In this document: piece after piece, positions 1 to 27,599 of the stretch | How the letters are laid out: each line of letters begins with the position of its first letter | Position numbering within the stretch: the first letter of the stretch is position 1 | Assembly: GCF_030867095.1 (NCBI RefSeq) | Contig: NC_081827.1 | Span: forward strand, 216,693,810-216,757,809 | Origin: Alligator mississippiensis | Taxonomy: Eukaryota; Chordata; Crocodylia; Alligatoridae | DNA length: 64,000 nt | Direction: 5' to 3' | Position numbers and translations under genes: made by a program | Notes under the pieces: generated by a model | What the model saw: only the letters and a program-made list of their open reading frames with translations | Databases searched by the model: none | Told to the model about the DNA's origin: nothing

Positions 1-531
1 GGGTAATGCTGTACTATGGGACAAATAATGCCTGGAAAAGATATCAGAAGAATCCCATGTTGCTGCACACATGAAAATACTGAAAAAAATGTTGGAGGTA
101 GCAGAGGTGTCAAATATGCAGCCTGAGTCTTAGATCCAACCCTTGGAGCCCCGTAATCCATCCCCCCCAGTTCTGCCCTTTTGATCTACAAGCCCTGTGC
201 ATAGTGCTGGGGACATGCACTACCCATAGTGCTTCCTCAGACCTAGTCTTGGGCTGTGCTGTGCACGGTGCTCACTGGGGCCTGGTCTTGGAATGCACTG
301 TATATGGTGCTCATCCATGCCTGGTCCTGGGCTGCTCTGCATGTAGCACCCACTCAGGCTAGCATCCTTGACTGTCCCAGGTAGCTGCTGAGTATACTGG
401 ATCAGTCATACAGACGGAGTGGAGGGTAGGGGTCTGTGGGCCTGACCCCATGGGGAATGACCCATGCTTATCCAGCCTGCAGAACCACATGAGTTTGCCA
501 CCCCTGTCTTAAAGGAATGAGTTCTGACACT
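1..531. repeat. Intron of TTC21B with hAT-like end and 40-bp tandem repeat
   Basis: Positions 242-357 hold three diverged tandem copies of a unit of about 39 bases that starts CCTGGTCTTGG and ends near GGTGCTCACT. The stretch closes at about 506 with TTTGCCACCCCTG, which reads on the other strand as a hAT-type inverted end (CAGGGGTGGCAAA). The matching left end was not found, so the element may start before the window. Confidence 0.45.
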
Positions 532-1575
532 AGAATCATAGAAAATTAAGGTTGGAAGGAACCTCAGGAGTCCATTTAGTCCAACCCCCTGCTCAAAGTA
601 GGACTACCCCCAACTAGATTATCCTAACCAAGGCTTTGTGTAGCTGGGTCTTAAAAACCTCCAAGGATGGAGATTGCAAGAATTCTCTGGGTAACCTGTT
701 CCAGTGTTTTACTACTCTCCTAGTGAGAGAGTTTTTCCTAATATCTAACCTAAACTTGCCTTGTGGCAGCTGAGACCATTGTGCCTTGTTCTGCCCTCTG
801 CCACCACTGAGAACAATCTAACTGCATCCTCTTTGGAACCATCCTTCAGGTAGTTGAAGGCTGCTATTAAATCCTCTCTGTTGTCTTTTTCTCCAGACTA
901 TATAAGCCAGTTCCCTCAGCCTCTAGTTCAAGTCTGAGATGCACTTGAGCCTCAATACCATACTCACCAAAATGGTCAACTAACATTAATTTAAAGCATC
1001 ATTTAACTTGATATAGAAAATGTACATGTGACCAGCAGTTGGTTTGCAGGCAACATTTGAGATGTCTCTACAGCAGTATGAGATAAAGGATAAACCCAGC
1101 CCAGAAATGAGCATAAAAAAAATCCAGTGTGAAGTCATGTTCCCCAGCCCCCTAACCATTTTCATTGCCCTCTGCTGGACTCTCTCCAATTTGTCCACAT
1201 CCTTTCTGTAGTGGGGGGCCCAAAACTGAATACAGCATTCCAGATGTGCTTCACCAGTGCTGAATAGAGGGGAATAATCACTTCCTTTGATCTGCTGGCA
1301 GTGCTTCTACCAATGCCATCCAATATGCTGTTAGCCTTCTTTGCAGTAAGGGTACACTTTTGGGTCATATTCAGCTTACTATCCACTATAAACTCCTGGT
1401 CCTTTTCTGCAGAACTGCTGCTTAGCTAGTCGGTTCCCAGCCGGTACCAGTGCATAGGATTGTTCAGTCCTAAGTGCAGGACTTTGCACTTTTCATTATT
1501 GAACTTCATGAGATTTCTTTTGGTCTCATAGATTTCTTTTGAGTTAGTATTAAAAAATTGTAGGAACTGATGCAT
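532..1575 (-). mobile_element. CR1 LINE fragment, interrupted
   Basis: A minus-strand CR1 copy. The low-coordinate edge carries the CR1 3' terminal motif (ATCATAGAAA on this strand) and the typical GGTTGGAAGGAACCTC block. From about 1128 upward the minus strand translates to diverged CR1 reverse-transcriptase C-terminal sequence, broken by stops. About 200 bases at roughly 927-1127 do not look like CR1 and seem to be inserted. Confidence 0.8.
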
Positions 1576-1974
1576 CCTGAGATCCATTTTGTTTTTCCTT
1601 TTTCCTTCAAAAGATGAAAATCCAGACTGGAACTGAAATGATTGTGAGGTGCAATCATGAGTCTCCTTTTTTCCTAACATTTTAATGTAACCGGTTTTGT
1701 AATTTGGAAGTAACATAGCAAAAGGAACTCCAAATATGGCATTTTTGAAGTTTGAAAACTCAAATGATTGAATTTTTGTCTAAGCCACTGGCAAAATTCC
1801 CTTTGGCTTCGGCAGGAATAGCTTTGGACTTATGGTACCTTTTTCCCTTTGTTAATTTTCTGTGGCTGTTGTACATGATGATGGAACCTCAGCCTTAATG
1901 AGAATTCTGCTTTTGTAACTGTCTGTTACTAATCATATCATTATTGTTCCTGACGATGAAAATGTAAATAAAAA

Positions 1975-2035
1975 TAATAGAATTATAGAATTGGAAGGGA
2001 CCTCACGAGTCTAATCTAACTGCTCAGTTAAAAAT
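1975..2035 (-). mobile_element. CR1 LINE 3' end fragment
   Basis: A short match to the CR1 3' end on the minus strand: the terminal TATAGAATT repeat followed by GGAAGGGACCTCACGAGTC. It is heavily truncated. Confidence 0.7.
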
Positions 2036-2125
2036 CTTGCATCAAGTTGCTTGTACTTGATAGTAATCAAAGTATGTTAAAAAAAAAAATGCTTCTGGTG
2101 GTGACAAGATTTGAAAAAACTTGCA

Positions 2126-2160
2126 CGTATTTTTTTTTTTTTCACGTATTTTTTTTTTTG
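2126..2160. repeat. Short tandem duplication with poly-T
   Basis: CACGTA followed by a run of T occurs twice back to back just upstream of the first TTC21B exon in the window. It is most simply replication slippage. Confidence 0.7.
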
Positions 2161-2463
2161 TGAAAGAATTCCACCCGAGATGCTTGAAACCGGCATCATA
2201 GTATATGAGTGCTACACAATCATTAATATACCTATCTGCACAACACCCTATGACAGATTAACAGTGTTGGGTTTTTTTTTTTCTTTTTCCCAATTGAGAC
2301 ATAGGGAGAGACTAAGTGACTTGGCAAAGGTCACACGGGAAGTCTGTAGTGGGGGGAAAAAAAGTTAAACCCAGGACTCCTGACCTCAGGCTGCTACCCT
2401 AACCATGATCCATCATTCCTATCTGAATTGCATAAAGATAAATGGTTTTTTTTCATTCTCCAG

Positions 2464-18912
<16,449 letters not shown>

Positions 18913-19555
18913 AACTTGTTTGAATGGCTTACTAATTTTTTTAAATTTGTAAACAATGAATCTGCTGTTACAGTGCTAGGGGCCATATCAGTACCTAAAG
19001 ATGGGGACTGCTTGATACTTTATCAACTCTCATATGCTGTTTCCCTTTGAGGAAAAAAGAGATAATTTCTTTATAGCAGCGAGTTTGTTTTCTCTAGTAG
19101 AAATGGATCTAATAAACTGAAGCACAAATACTATGTTAATTATACTTTTTTACTAGATGGGAAACTAGATGACAACTGGTGGCGATCTTCCAACAGGAAC
19201 TATCTTTAAATTTTACAAACATGACCAGTGCTTGGCCAGTCCTCCTCCTCAACAGGAAGAAGTATTGCTGTTCTATGTTAAAAAAAAAAAAAAGCATCAT
19301 CAAAAATACAAGTAGCCACAATGAAGGCCATAATTACGTTTATGTAGAACTGGTTTTGACCATTCTTCAGACAGATGGATTCAGACAATGCAATATCCTT
19401 CTGGCTTCTACTAGTGGTTTACATACTGTGGATAAATTTCAAATTGACTTTTTAAAATTATGACCATAGTATATTCCAAACTATGGATTATAAAAAATCT
19501 GTATTTTTTTTAAACAAACAAAGGATTTTTAAATAAAATTACATTTAGCCCCTTG
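18913..19555 (+). other. TTC21B: TTC21B 3' UTR
   Basis: AT-rich non-coding sequence directly after the stop. AATAAA occurs at 19111-19116 and again at 19532-19537. Either could be used. The second is followed by a T-rich and C-rich stretch and marks the most likely distal end. The exact cleavage site is inferred. Confidence 0.6.
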
Positions 19556-19890
19556 CACTTCCTTTGCATTTAGTAATCTACAATTAGAGAAAAGGCAGGG
19601 ACAGGCACACCATTAGACTGTTTGTTGTCCTTGAGCAGCTCCATATTTTAAAAATAGGTTTCAAGAAATTTCTGATAATTCCTGTAGTTTTTTTTCTTTC
19701 CTTCACTGAAAGTAACTGTTTTTGTCACTAACAACAACAGTGTCTCCTAAAATGAGAGGACAAACCTCCTATATTGATTTAGGACAATGGGACAAACTTC
19801 CTATATTGATTGATTAGAATGGTGAGTTTTTTTCATTCTAGTAAATAATTTTTCCAGCAGTTTTATCAGTCAAGTATATATATGTACTTA

Positions 19891-19893
<3 letters not shown>

Positions 19894-19940
<47 letters not shown>

Positions 19941-19941
19941 G
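19894..19941. repeat. GT then GA microsatellite
   Basis: About 14 GT units followed by about 10 GA units. Confidence 0.95.
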
Positions 19942-20402
19942 GAAACAAGTATGTGTGCAAATGATTGTCTTGTGTAAACCACTGGAAACGTTTTTCAGAC
20001 AAACTTTGTGTTATGGCAGTCTTAAGATCTTCTGTTGTGTACACAGTACTGGTTTCCCATAAAACCAGTTGCTTTCTGACTCATGAGTGGATTCTGAATT
20101 TTTCTCTCTCGAATGGTATAACATCTTGCCTTACAAAACTTACTGTACTGCTAGATTTAGTCTTCAAATAGCACATCATATTATCTCTTAAAACAAGAGC
20201 TGTTTTGGCATGAAGAGACTTTTTCAAACTAGTAATTATTTTAGGGAGTTCACCAATCTAAATTTCCTCTCTAGGTAATTCTAGCTTCTTATTTTGACAT
20301 TTCATAAGGGTTATAAGAGGAAAGATGACATCAAAAATGTTATGCCTTTTGGAACTTAAAGGTATCTAACACCACATACCAATACTTGAATATAAATATG
20401 CT

Positions 20403-20460
20403 GGGTAACTTTTTTTGTTAAATCAGCCATGTTAGCCTGTAATAAAATCTGGTAGTCGGG
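20403..20460 (-). mobile_element. Penelope-like element tail, reversed
   Basis: Read on the minus strand this resembles the GCTAACATGGCTGATT tail that also ends the copies at 22.98 and 27.59 kb. It stands just upstream of Penelope-like coding remnants in the opposite orientation. Confidence 0.4.
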
Positions 20461-20879
20461 AGTAAAGCCCAGAAAACCAAGAATTTTAGTATTATGTAGT
20501 TTTCAGCGAGTGTCCAGAGGAAGGATTGTTTAAGGGTTCACAGAGTGGACTAGGATACAGCCTCCAAAAAGCCACATCAACCATAGGTGAAGGACACCTT
20601 GTGAAGGAACTGGCCATTGGCATCATATTGTTAGTAAATACTTTGCCAACATTTGCACAGAAGCTGCATTCATGGAGAAGAAATATATGCTACACAGAAC
20701 AATATTGACTCTTATGCAAGTCTCTACCCAGGCTGGAGAACAACACGGTAATTCAGGGCACAGTATATCTTCATTGGCAAATGTGAAGCCTATAATTCAC
20801 TACACTAAGTTGTAGCATAAGCAAGATTCAGAAATCAGAGGTAAAAACATCTAAAGGTGACAACTCTGTCAGTGATGTT

Positions 20880-21470
20880 ATTAACTGTGCAACTAATGCC
20901 TCTCCAGCAACAGGCTGCCTAACTCCAATTCTCACCCACCCGCTAGGTCTTGCTTATAGACTCAGATGCAAGCTGTGCCCCCTCATTAACAGATCACATC
21001 ATTGGACCAAACAACATGGGTTATAACATCTGTGCTTTGTTCATCTGCTCCTCCACCAACACTACATAGCTGCTGTCCGCTTACTATGCCCCTCAGCTCC
21101 CTACATTGGCCAGATGGGACAAACCCTGTATAAAAGATTGAGCAAACACTGATTCAACATCTGATCATCAAAGCCTGTTGCAGAATACTTTTAACTCCCC
21201 CCCCGATGTTTTATCGCTGACCTCAGAGTAGCTATCCTTAAACAACAACAACTTGAAAAATCAACTTAAATCTACATTTCAGAAGAAATCATCTAGATTG
21301 TTAACCATGGTCTCAACAGGGACTAGGGATTCTTATTCTATTACTTCGACTAGCTGTAAACTCCCATGTCCTAACTACCTTATTCATTTCAACTGATCTA
21401 ATCAACCTACTTTTTACTTTTCTTAACTGTTCCTTTGCCTTCTATGCTAGACCCTTTGGGTGCAGACAAA
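20880..21470 (+). mobile_element. Penelope-like retroelement, decayed C-terminal GIY-YIG region
   Basis: Pieces of the + strand translate to the C-terminal part of a Penelope-like element: RCKLCPLI and IIGPNNMGYNIC, then CPSAPYIGQMGQTLYKRLSK and KPVAEYF, then DLRVAIL. In Penelope-like elements this order (cysteine motif, then a YIGQTGQ-type block followed by an R-K-R-x-x-x-H stretch) belongs to the GIY-YIG endonuclease that follows the reverse transcriptase. The frame shifts and has stops, so this copy is dead. The reverse transcriptase itself was not recognised in the preceding 500 bases. Confidence 0.65.
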
Positions 21471-21659
21471 AGTGACAATTTTCAGGCAGCCTAGCCACAA
21501 AAAGCAGTCTATAGCCATGACCAAGCACACAGCTGCAGACTGCTTAAAAAATGGCTAATTGGATGACAATCTGAATCCTCATTGTACAAGGGTTCAGATG
21601 AGATAGTGTCTTCTGTAACTTTGTCTGGCAGCCTCCAAGCTGTTTTTAGAAAAGGAGGG

Positions 21660-22800
21660 GGGAAGTAGTATTGCCAACCCCGCTGTGCCAAAAATCATGA
21701 GACAAACTCTGAAAAGTCAAGAGATTGGCACATAAATCATGAGATGCTATTTTTGAAGTGAGGGGGGGTGTGGGGGGGGGGAGTTGGAGACTAGGAAGGG
21801 AGTGTCCCCACACACCCTGGCAGGGTGAGGGGTACTGTGAGTCAGGAGTGAGAAGCAGCAGCAGGGCTGGGCGGGCTGTGGCTTGGGAGTAAGAAGCAGA
21901 CAGATGCACAGACAACACCCAGCTGGTAAAGATGGAGGCAGGGGGGTGGGGGGAGATGGAGGCTCCCACTGTGAGGGAGGGAGTGGAGGAGGGGCAGGGG
22001 CGAATGGGGCTCCAGGGCCAGGCCAGGTCATCAAGAGGCATGGGAGAGGGGCACGGCTCCCCACAGCAGCACACCTCCATACAGGAGGCATAGGGGATAT
22101 GTGTCCCCCGCAAGAGAGTCAGGCTGCCCAGTGTGGGCTCGGGGTTCTGTGCCCTACTGCCTTTGCCCCAGGAGCTCAGCCACGTGACCCCAGAGTACCT
22201 CCTGCTAGCGGGTGGGCAAGGGATGTGCCACGCAGCCAATGTGCCCCATATCCCCTGCCTGCCCAGTGGGTGATGATGGCATTGCACAGCTGAGCTCCTG
22301 GGGCAAGGCACCAGGGCACAGAGCCCCAGCCCACAGTAGGCAGCCCGCCTCTTCCCTTTGGGGGGGACATGCCCCCATGCCCTTCCCTTCCACTTACCAG
22401 CTGGAAAAATCTGGAGATCTGAGGGTTGGATCAGGAGATCACGAGTCAGAGTTATTTTGACTTTGTTGCAAAACCATCCTGAGACTTGGGATTTCAGTTG
22501 ATGCTACTGGGGAAGGGAGGGGAGGGAGTTTGGTCTGGGTATTTTTTTTCCAACCCCTGCTGGAGGGTGAAGAAGGTGTATTGGAGCCTCCCCAGGTCGG
22601 GGGAGAGGGGGTTCACCCTCCAGCGCCAGCTGAGAAACTGCTAGAACAAGCTCCCTCTGCTCCATTTCCCCCCTCCCATTCTGAAAATGGGCAGGCTGGG
22701 AGGGAGGAGGGCCTGTTGCTAGGGGAAATTGGCTGCAGGATCCCAACCAGCAGCTAGATTCCCCTTGCCCCTGGAGCCAACAGTGAACTTCTGTTTGGTC
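21660..22800. repeat. GC-rich unclassified repeat block
   Basis: GC-rich, with poly-G and poly-C tracts, and bordered by AT-rich sequence. Similar phrases occur near both edges (AATCATGAGAC at about 21691 and ATCACGAGTCAGAG at about 22437), suggesting one inserted element. Open frames up to 221 codons lie on both strands but look compositional. Confidence 0.35.
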
Positions 22801-22904
22801 CGGGGGATTGTTGCAACCCAGAACACTTCCTGCAAAGATTTCTGAGTTACAGCAGAAAGCTGCATGTCTGCCTGTGCCCTTTCTTTCAGTGATTCCTTTC
22901 ATAG

Positions 22905-22995
22905 TAACAGACCAAGTAGGTTGTTGCCTATAAAAGCTTATGCCTCTGAATCATCCTACCCTGCCTTCGGTCATACTTCAGATTAACATGGCTAT
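22905..22995 (+). mobile_element. Penelope-like element tail with hammerhead-like remnant
   Basis: TAGGTTGTTGCCTA could form a short hairpin, followed by AAAAGCTTATGCCTC and then CTACCCTGCCTT and ATTAACATGGCTA. This matches the 3' half of the hammerhead ribozyme carried by Penelope-like elements, where the box after the hairpin is GAAA. The upstream core box (CTGATGA) is lost. Confidence 0.5.
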
Positions 22996-23277
22996 GGCTA
23001 GCCACCTCTCTGAACTATATCAGTGTTGCAGTTTTATCAATAGAACTTGACTGGAAGGACACCAGTGAGTTACGAGACCACAGTTCTTGGTACGACAGAG
23101 CCACTCACTCTCTTGTAGTCAGCTCCGTGCTTCCAGCCTTTTGGCTTTTATTCTTTGTGCAAGTAATGCAAATAAGCCTGGGGTGTATAGGAGAGAGGCT
23201 CGTGTACCATTACAGAAGACAAATTTTCTTATTTATTTCTTCAAAGAAGAATCAACCACAAGTAGTGATTTAAATGC

Positions 23278-23602
23278 ACTGGATTTACTTGAATCCAAGA
23301 CCATTTTGAATTTAAGATGACTCCCCAATTAGCTTCTAGATACAGAAAATTACACGCTTTCCCCTGTGCTCCCCTCTACACCACACACCACTCCCCCTGC
23401 ACCACATGCTCCATTTCCTATATTCCTCCGCACACTATGGGTCTTCCTCCCCCCTGTTCCACGCATCGCCAACTACCACATGAGCCGCCAGGGCCCTGTC
23501 CAGAGCTGCAGTAGCTGTCTGTCAGTCCTGTACTCAAGTCAAAGACTAAGGGTTTTTCCATGCTGAATGAGAAAAAAAACTCATCTTAAATTCAAGTAAG
23601 TA
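23278..23602. mobile_element. TA-type GC-rich element, copy 4
   Basis: The left end CTGGATTTACTTGAATCCAA and the right end AAATTCAAGTAAGTAAG are inverted relatives of each other and of the ends at 17891. The centre is C-rich. Confidence 0.5.
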
Positions 23603-23639
23603 AGTTATTTCGGGGGTTTAAAAAATACAGCCTTGAGAC

Positions 23640-24225
23640 TGAATTCAACCTGTGGGATCATTTCATCCAGCCTGCCATCAGTGGCGTACTGATGGAGGGG
23701 CAAGAGGGAGAGGGGACCCCAGGCACCGGCCAGGCCAAGAGACCACAGTGCCTCCTGCATTTGGTGTGTGGCCCACCCTCCTGCCCGGTGGCTTGTACGT
23801 TTCTTTACCTGTTATGGCTGGAAATTCGGGCCACTGTCCCTCCCCTGGCATGCTGCAATGTCAATTTCACTGTGGAAGTGCCGTGGTGCAGGAAAGGGGG
23901 CTCTGCAGCCTGCTCGGATCATCCATGGGGGGCTGGGGGGCAAATGCAGACATTGGCCCCCGGGTGCTGGAGACCCACAGTATGCCACTGCCTGCCATGC
24001 TACTGGAAGTTGAGGGAGTGTCAGGGGCTTCAGAATTTGGGGGCCTTGGGTCCATGGCCATGAATCTCTACAGCAATGGGGGTATGCTGTGTAGATACAG
24101 GTCTAATTCACTCTGCTGCCACAAGACCCTGTAGCTTCTGCTGGCCCTGTGGATCCAGCCCCGGAGGAGCCCCTGTGGTCCAGATCTGCCCTTGAGCCTG
24201 AGGGTAGTTGAACAGCCCTGATCTA
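23640..24225. repeat. GC-rich hAT-like repeat
   Basis: A GC-rich block that closes with GTTGAACAGCCCTG at about 24208-24221, which on the other strand reads as a hAT-style end (CAGGGCTGTTCAAC). The left end is not certain. A 160-codon open frame lies inside but shows no domain. Confidence 0.35.
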
Positions 24226-24849
24226 TTTAATTCTTCCCACAAAAACATTTCCTGTCTGAATACAGAGTCTGAATTCACCTGCCCATGATGGCTGTGGATC
24301 TCCAATAAAGTGAATCTGAGTCTAATAGTGACCTCCTGTTTGTACTCCTGTTGTTTGTAGTCCTCCTTTGTGTTGCAGACAGGTTACTAGGCCAAAGGAC
24401 TGCTTTATTAATCTCAGAAAGGGGAAACTGAAATTGAATACCTGTTAGCATGCTGACGATTTATATTTAAAACAAGACCTACATTTTGGGGAAATAATGG
24501 GTCAGTAACTGTCTGCACATTTCCCAGGATATTAATTTGAAGGGACAGTATCAATATTATTAGATGAAAAGTTTATTTGGCAAAGAGTCTTCTAGACTAC
24601 ACCAATTAGGGTGTCTGACTGGAAGAAAATTCCTAATTTTCAGTCAATAATTTAAATTTATTAATTGAACTAAAATGGTCACAGCAGTCCCCTTTCAGAG
24701 TGCATAAGCTTCCAGATGTAGAATTTGGTAGACATAAAAGCTGCCTTAAAAATTAGATTTTTTTTTTAGCTTTGAATGAATTATGGCTCTCCATATTTCC
24801 ATTCAATACAATAAAATGAAATCTATCATTGATCTATAGACCTTTAATA

Positions 24850-25094
24850 CAGTGGTTCTCAACCTTTTTTATACTGTGGACAGGAGCGGGAGGGGGCACA
24901 CAGAGCCAGCTGCTTCCCTCCCGGGGCTGCCCTGCCACCCACCTTTAACCCTGCACATGACTGCCAGTGGCAGAAGCGGCTTGCCTGGGTGGACAGACGG
25001 GTCAGGAGGGTGGGGAGGGGGTGCGTGCCACGACCCAGCAGCCAACCCTTCACAGCCTAGTACTGGGCCATGGCCTGGTGTTTGGGAGCCTTTG
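24850..25094. mobile_element. hAT-type non-autonomous element
   Basis: The left end is CAGTGGTTCTCAACC and the right end on the other strand CAAAGGCTCCCAAAC. The flanks CTTTAATA (24842-24849) and CTTTAGTA (25095-25102) agree at seven of eight bases, an aged 8-bp target duplication. 245 bp long. Confidence 0.75.
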
Positions 25095-25119
25095 CTTTAG
25101 TACTACTAATACTGCTCTC

Positions 25120-25780
25120 TTTTTCTTAGGATAAAACTTCACCTAAGACTTGTCTTGCTTTAAGGCTTAGGTTTTCAATTTACTTTATTCTTCCTTAGAT
25201 TCTTAATAAACTAGATTCTAAGATATTTAAATAAAGATTTTTTGTGTGTAAAAACCATGCACACTTCCTCCTTTCATTCCCCAAAACAAGTACCTTGGCT
25301 TTATCAGTGTTTAAACTGTTGAAAAAACATCTAACTTTTTGGGAGCCTCTGTGGGATTGAAACATTAATAGTGCATCACCTGCATAAAGCAGACAAGAAG
25401 AGTGTTGTTCAATATCACGGATGTGTGGAACTGATTTCCCATGTATGTATTTTAAATGATTCAAGAATACAATAAAAAGTAACGGAGCAGGTTAACACCC
25501 TTTTCATACCTCAGTCTTTGATGGAAAAGCTGTTGGACAAGGCACTACCATAATGCACTCTAGATGTTGTAATTGAATAGGAAGTAATGATTAATTGTAA
25601 CAGAGCATTATCCATTCATGTTCCTGCCAGTTTCTTCCATAATTTGAACCTGTCTATAGAGTCAGTCTCCCTTTATATCTGTGAAAGCTACATATAAATG
25701 ATTTTGTCCTTTCACATATTTTATTGCCAAATAATGTAGCAAATTTTCCATATGATGTTGCTTAGCAACCCATCTTCTTG
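25120..25780 (-). mobile_element. Non-LTR retrotransposon reverse transcriptase fragment, family unresolved
   Basis: On the minus strand, from high to low coordinate, the broken frames give NHLYVAFTDIK (motif A region), then APLLFIVFLNHLKYIHGK and CLLYAGDALLMF, a decayed YADD catalytic box (YAGD), then TDKAKVLVLG. This is the order of reverse transcriptase motifs in LINEs of a type unlike the CR1 copies nearby. Stops and frame shifts show it is dead. Confidence 0.6.
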
Positions 25781-26192
25781 CCTTTAGTAAATAGGGAGGG
25801 GAGAGGAGGGAGTCTGTGTTTCATATTGATCCATTCATTGAAACTGGAGCTTTAAGGCTTGTGACTATAGCAACAGAAGCCACAGGTGTCCCCTCTACCA
25901 CCACCCCCTCCATAGGTACAGCATGCATGGAATATTTTTTCTAGAATAATTATAGGGCAGCCATTCTGACTAAAGGAGTGATTCTCAATCTTTTTAGACT
26001 CAAGGCACCCCTTGAAAAATGCCAGCTCTAAGCTTTCACTTGTTTTTTGACTGCAGAAAAATAGAGCAATCCTGTTGCAAAGACCTCAGGAAAAAAACCA
26101 CAGCAGGTTAGAGTGTTTTTGACACTGTGAAATTTGAAATCCTTGGATTCTGTGAATCATGTAGGTGTGTTCACACTTATCTGTGCTAATAA

Positions 26193-27246
26193 TGTTGGCT
26201 ACAAATGTCCAACTCGGGATCCTTAAAATTCTAGTTTATTAGGCGGATTGAAACACTGTAATCATAAACCTTGGGGCTGGTCCACACACACACATGCACA
26301 CATGCACACACATACACACACACACACACACACAGTAGCAGGCTACAGAGTCAGGTATACCTATCCTACAAGCGCTGGAGTCTGTCGTTGAGGCTTCTTT
26401 CAGTGTGGTGTTATCTTCCAGAAGGGGGTCGCCGGCTGGTCCTTCTGGCTGGACAGGTCTGGTCGAGTTGGAGATCAAGAGGGCGCCACTGAGGGTCACT
26501 TTTCACTGCCTTTTATCTGTCCCTGGCAGACTTTGGTGACTCCCCAGTTTTCTGGTTTGCCCAATCCAGGGGTCATTGACCCTCGTGGGACTTCCCCCCC
26601 CTCGGTGGCTACTGGACAGCATCTGTCAGCCCCAGGGGTCGTCCGCATGTACATGCAGGTTTGGGAGTCCGTTGATGAATTTAGAATAGGGCTCTGGGAG
26701 TGGTCGATCTGGAGATATTCAGCCCCAAAGTTGGTCTCTGGTGTTGATTAAGTCAGGCCAGGGCTTCTAGCCCTTGATCAGTGAGGTATAGAGATTTCCT
26801 GGTTGTTACACTGTCTTCTATTGAGTTCAGCTTCCAGGTGATAATTGCTGCCTGCTTCCATGTTACACATTCAATCACTGATTCACTCACTCTTTCAGAG
26901 GCCAGCCTGATACAGGGAAGAGCAGTTTGATTCCTGCCTTTGTTAACAATGTTACAATGTATAACTTACTAAAACACATTTAGTTGAAAGTTGAAAGGTG
27001 AAGAGTATAAAATATAAGCTACAAATGCCATGGCACACAAATAGATAAAAATACCAAACTACAAGGGGAGATACAAAATGCACACATACAAATTTTAAAA
27101 TACAATTCCTTATCTTAAAGTGAAAGAGAGAGGAAGGAAGAAAAGGTAGAAAAAGAGAAACATATCCAAAGAGGGGAGAGCAAATGCAGGCAAGAGGAAA
27201 AGGGGGCTTTCTGCTACATTAGAGGAAACAGGGGCTTTCTGCTACA
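26193..27246 (-). mobile_element. Endogenous retrovirus solo LTR
   Basis: Read on the minus strand it starts TGTAGCAGAAAGCCCC and ends GACATTTGTAGCCAACA, the TG...CA form of an LTR. An AATAAA signal lies near the end (26235-26240 on this strand as TTTATT) and a TATA-like ATAAAAGG at about 26512-26519. The start is duplicated: GGGGCTTTCTGCTACA occurs at both 27204-27219 and 27231-27246. No retroviral gene is present, so this is a recombined solo LTR. The possible 4-base flanks ATAA / ATAT differ at one base. Confidence 0.6.
26282..26334. repeat. CA microsatellite
   Basis: An interrupted CA array with a few TG breaks, located within the transcribed part of the LTR. Confidence 0.95.
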
Positions 27247-27373
27247 ATATTGTATGGCACCCTCAATATTCAAGAGACTCTCATGGCACCATGGTTGAGA
27301 ATCACTTCTATAAGCCTTTTAAAAATAATTTTCTATCCTGAGTGCTATGCAAATACCAGAAAAATGTTTTTTA

Positions 27374-27590
27374 GAGGAAAGACAAAAGGCAGGGTAGATC
27401 TGCATTTTATACACTAAATCAGAGATGCAGAGCATACATTTTGTAAGCAGTGGGCTTATTTCATCAGATGCTGTGTTCTTTCACAGCATCTGAAGTAAAC
27501 CCACTACTTACAAAAGGTTATACTATGCATCTCCAATTTAGTTAGTAAGGTGCAATCTACCCTGCCTTCTGCCTGACTTCACACTAACAT
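27374..27590. mobile_element. Inverted pair of Penelope-like tails with hammerhead-like core
   Basis: Two arms of about 100 bases (27374-27475 and 27482-27590) are inverted copies around a 6-base loop. Each arm runs outward from GCATCTGA through a hairpin to a GCATCT box and then CTACCCTGCCTT. On the minus strand the left arm keeps an exact CTGATGA (27461-27467), then TAAGC-CCACT-GCTTA, a five-pair hairpin, then AAAA where a hammerhead has GAAA, then TGTATGC. The right arm has lost part of the core. Confidence 0.6.
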
Positions 27591-27599
27591 GGCTAACTA

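Larger units (their letters stand above)
25975..27309. mobile_element. hAT-type element interrupted by a solo LTR
   Basis: The left part (25975-26192) starts AGTGATTCTCAATC; the right part (27247-27309) ends GGTTGAGAATCACT, its inverted partner. Between them sits an LTR of about 1.05 kb. The left part shares motifs with the element at 12112, such as TTAGACTCAAGGCAC and GTGAATCATGT. Confidence 0.7.

Noticed and set aside
19838..20044. Frame across the GT/GA microsatellite
   Set aside because: Repeat-driven Ser-Leu and Thr-His translation.
21646..22311. 221-codon minus-strand open frame
   Set aside because: GC-rich repeat block, proline-rich low-complexity translation, overlapping frames on the other strand.
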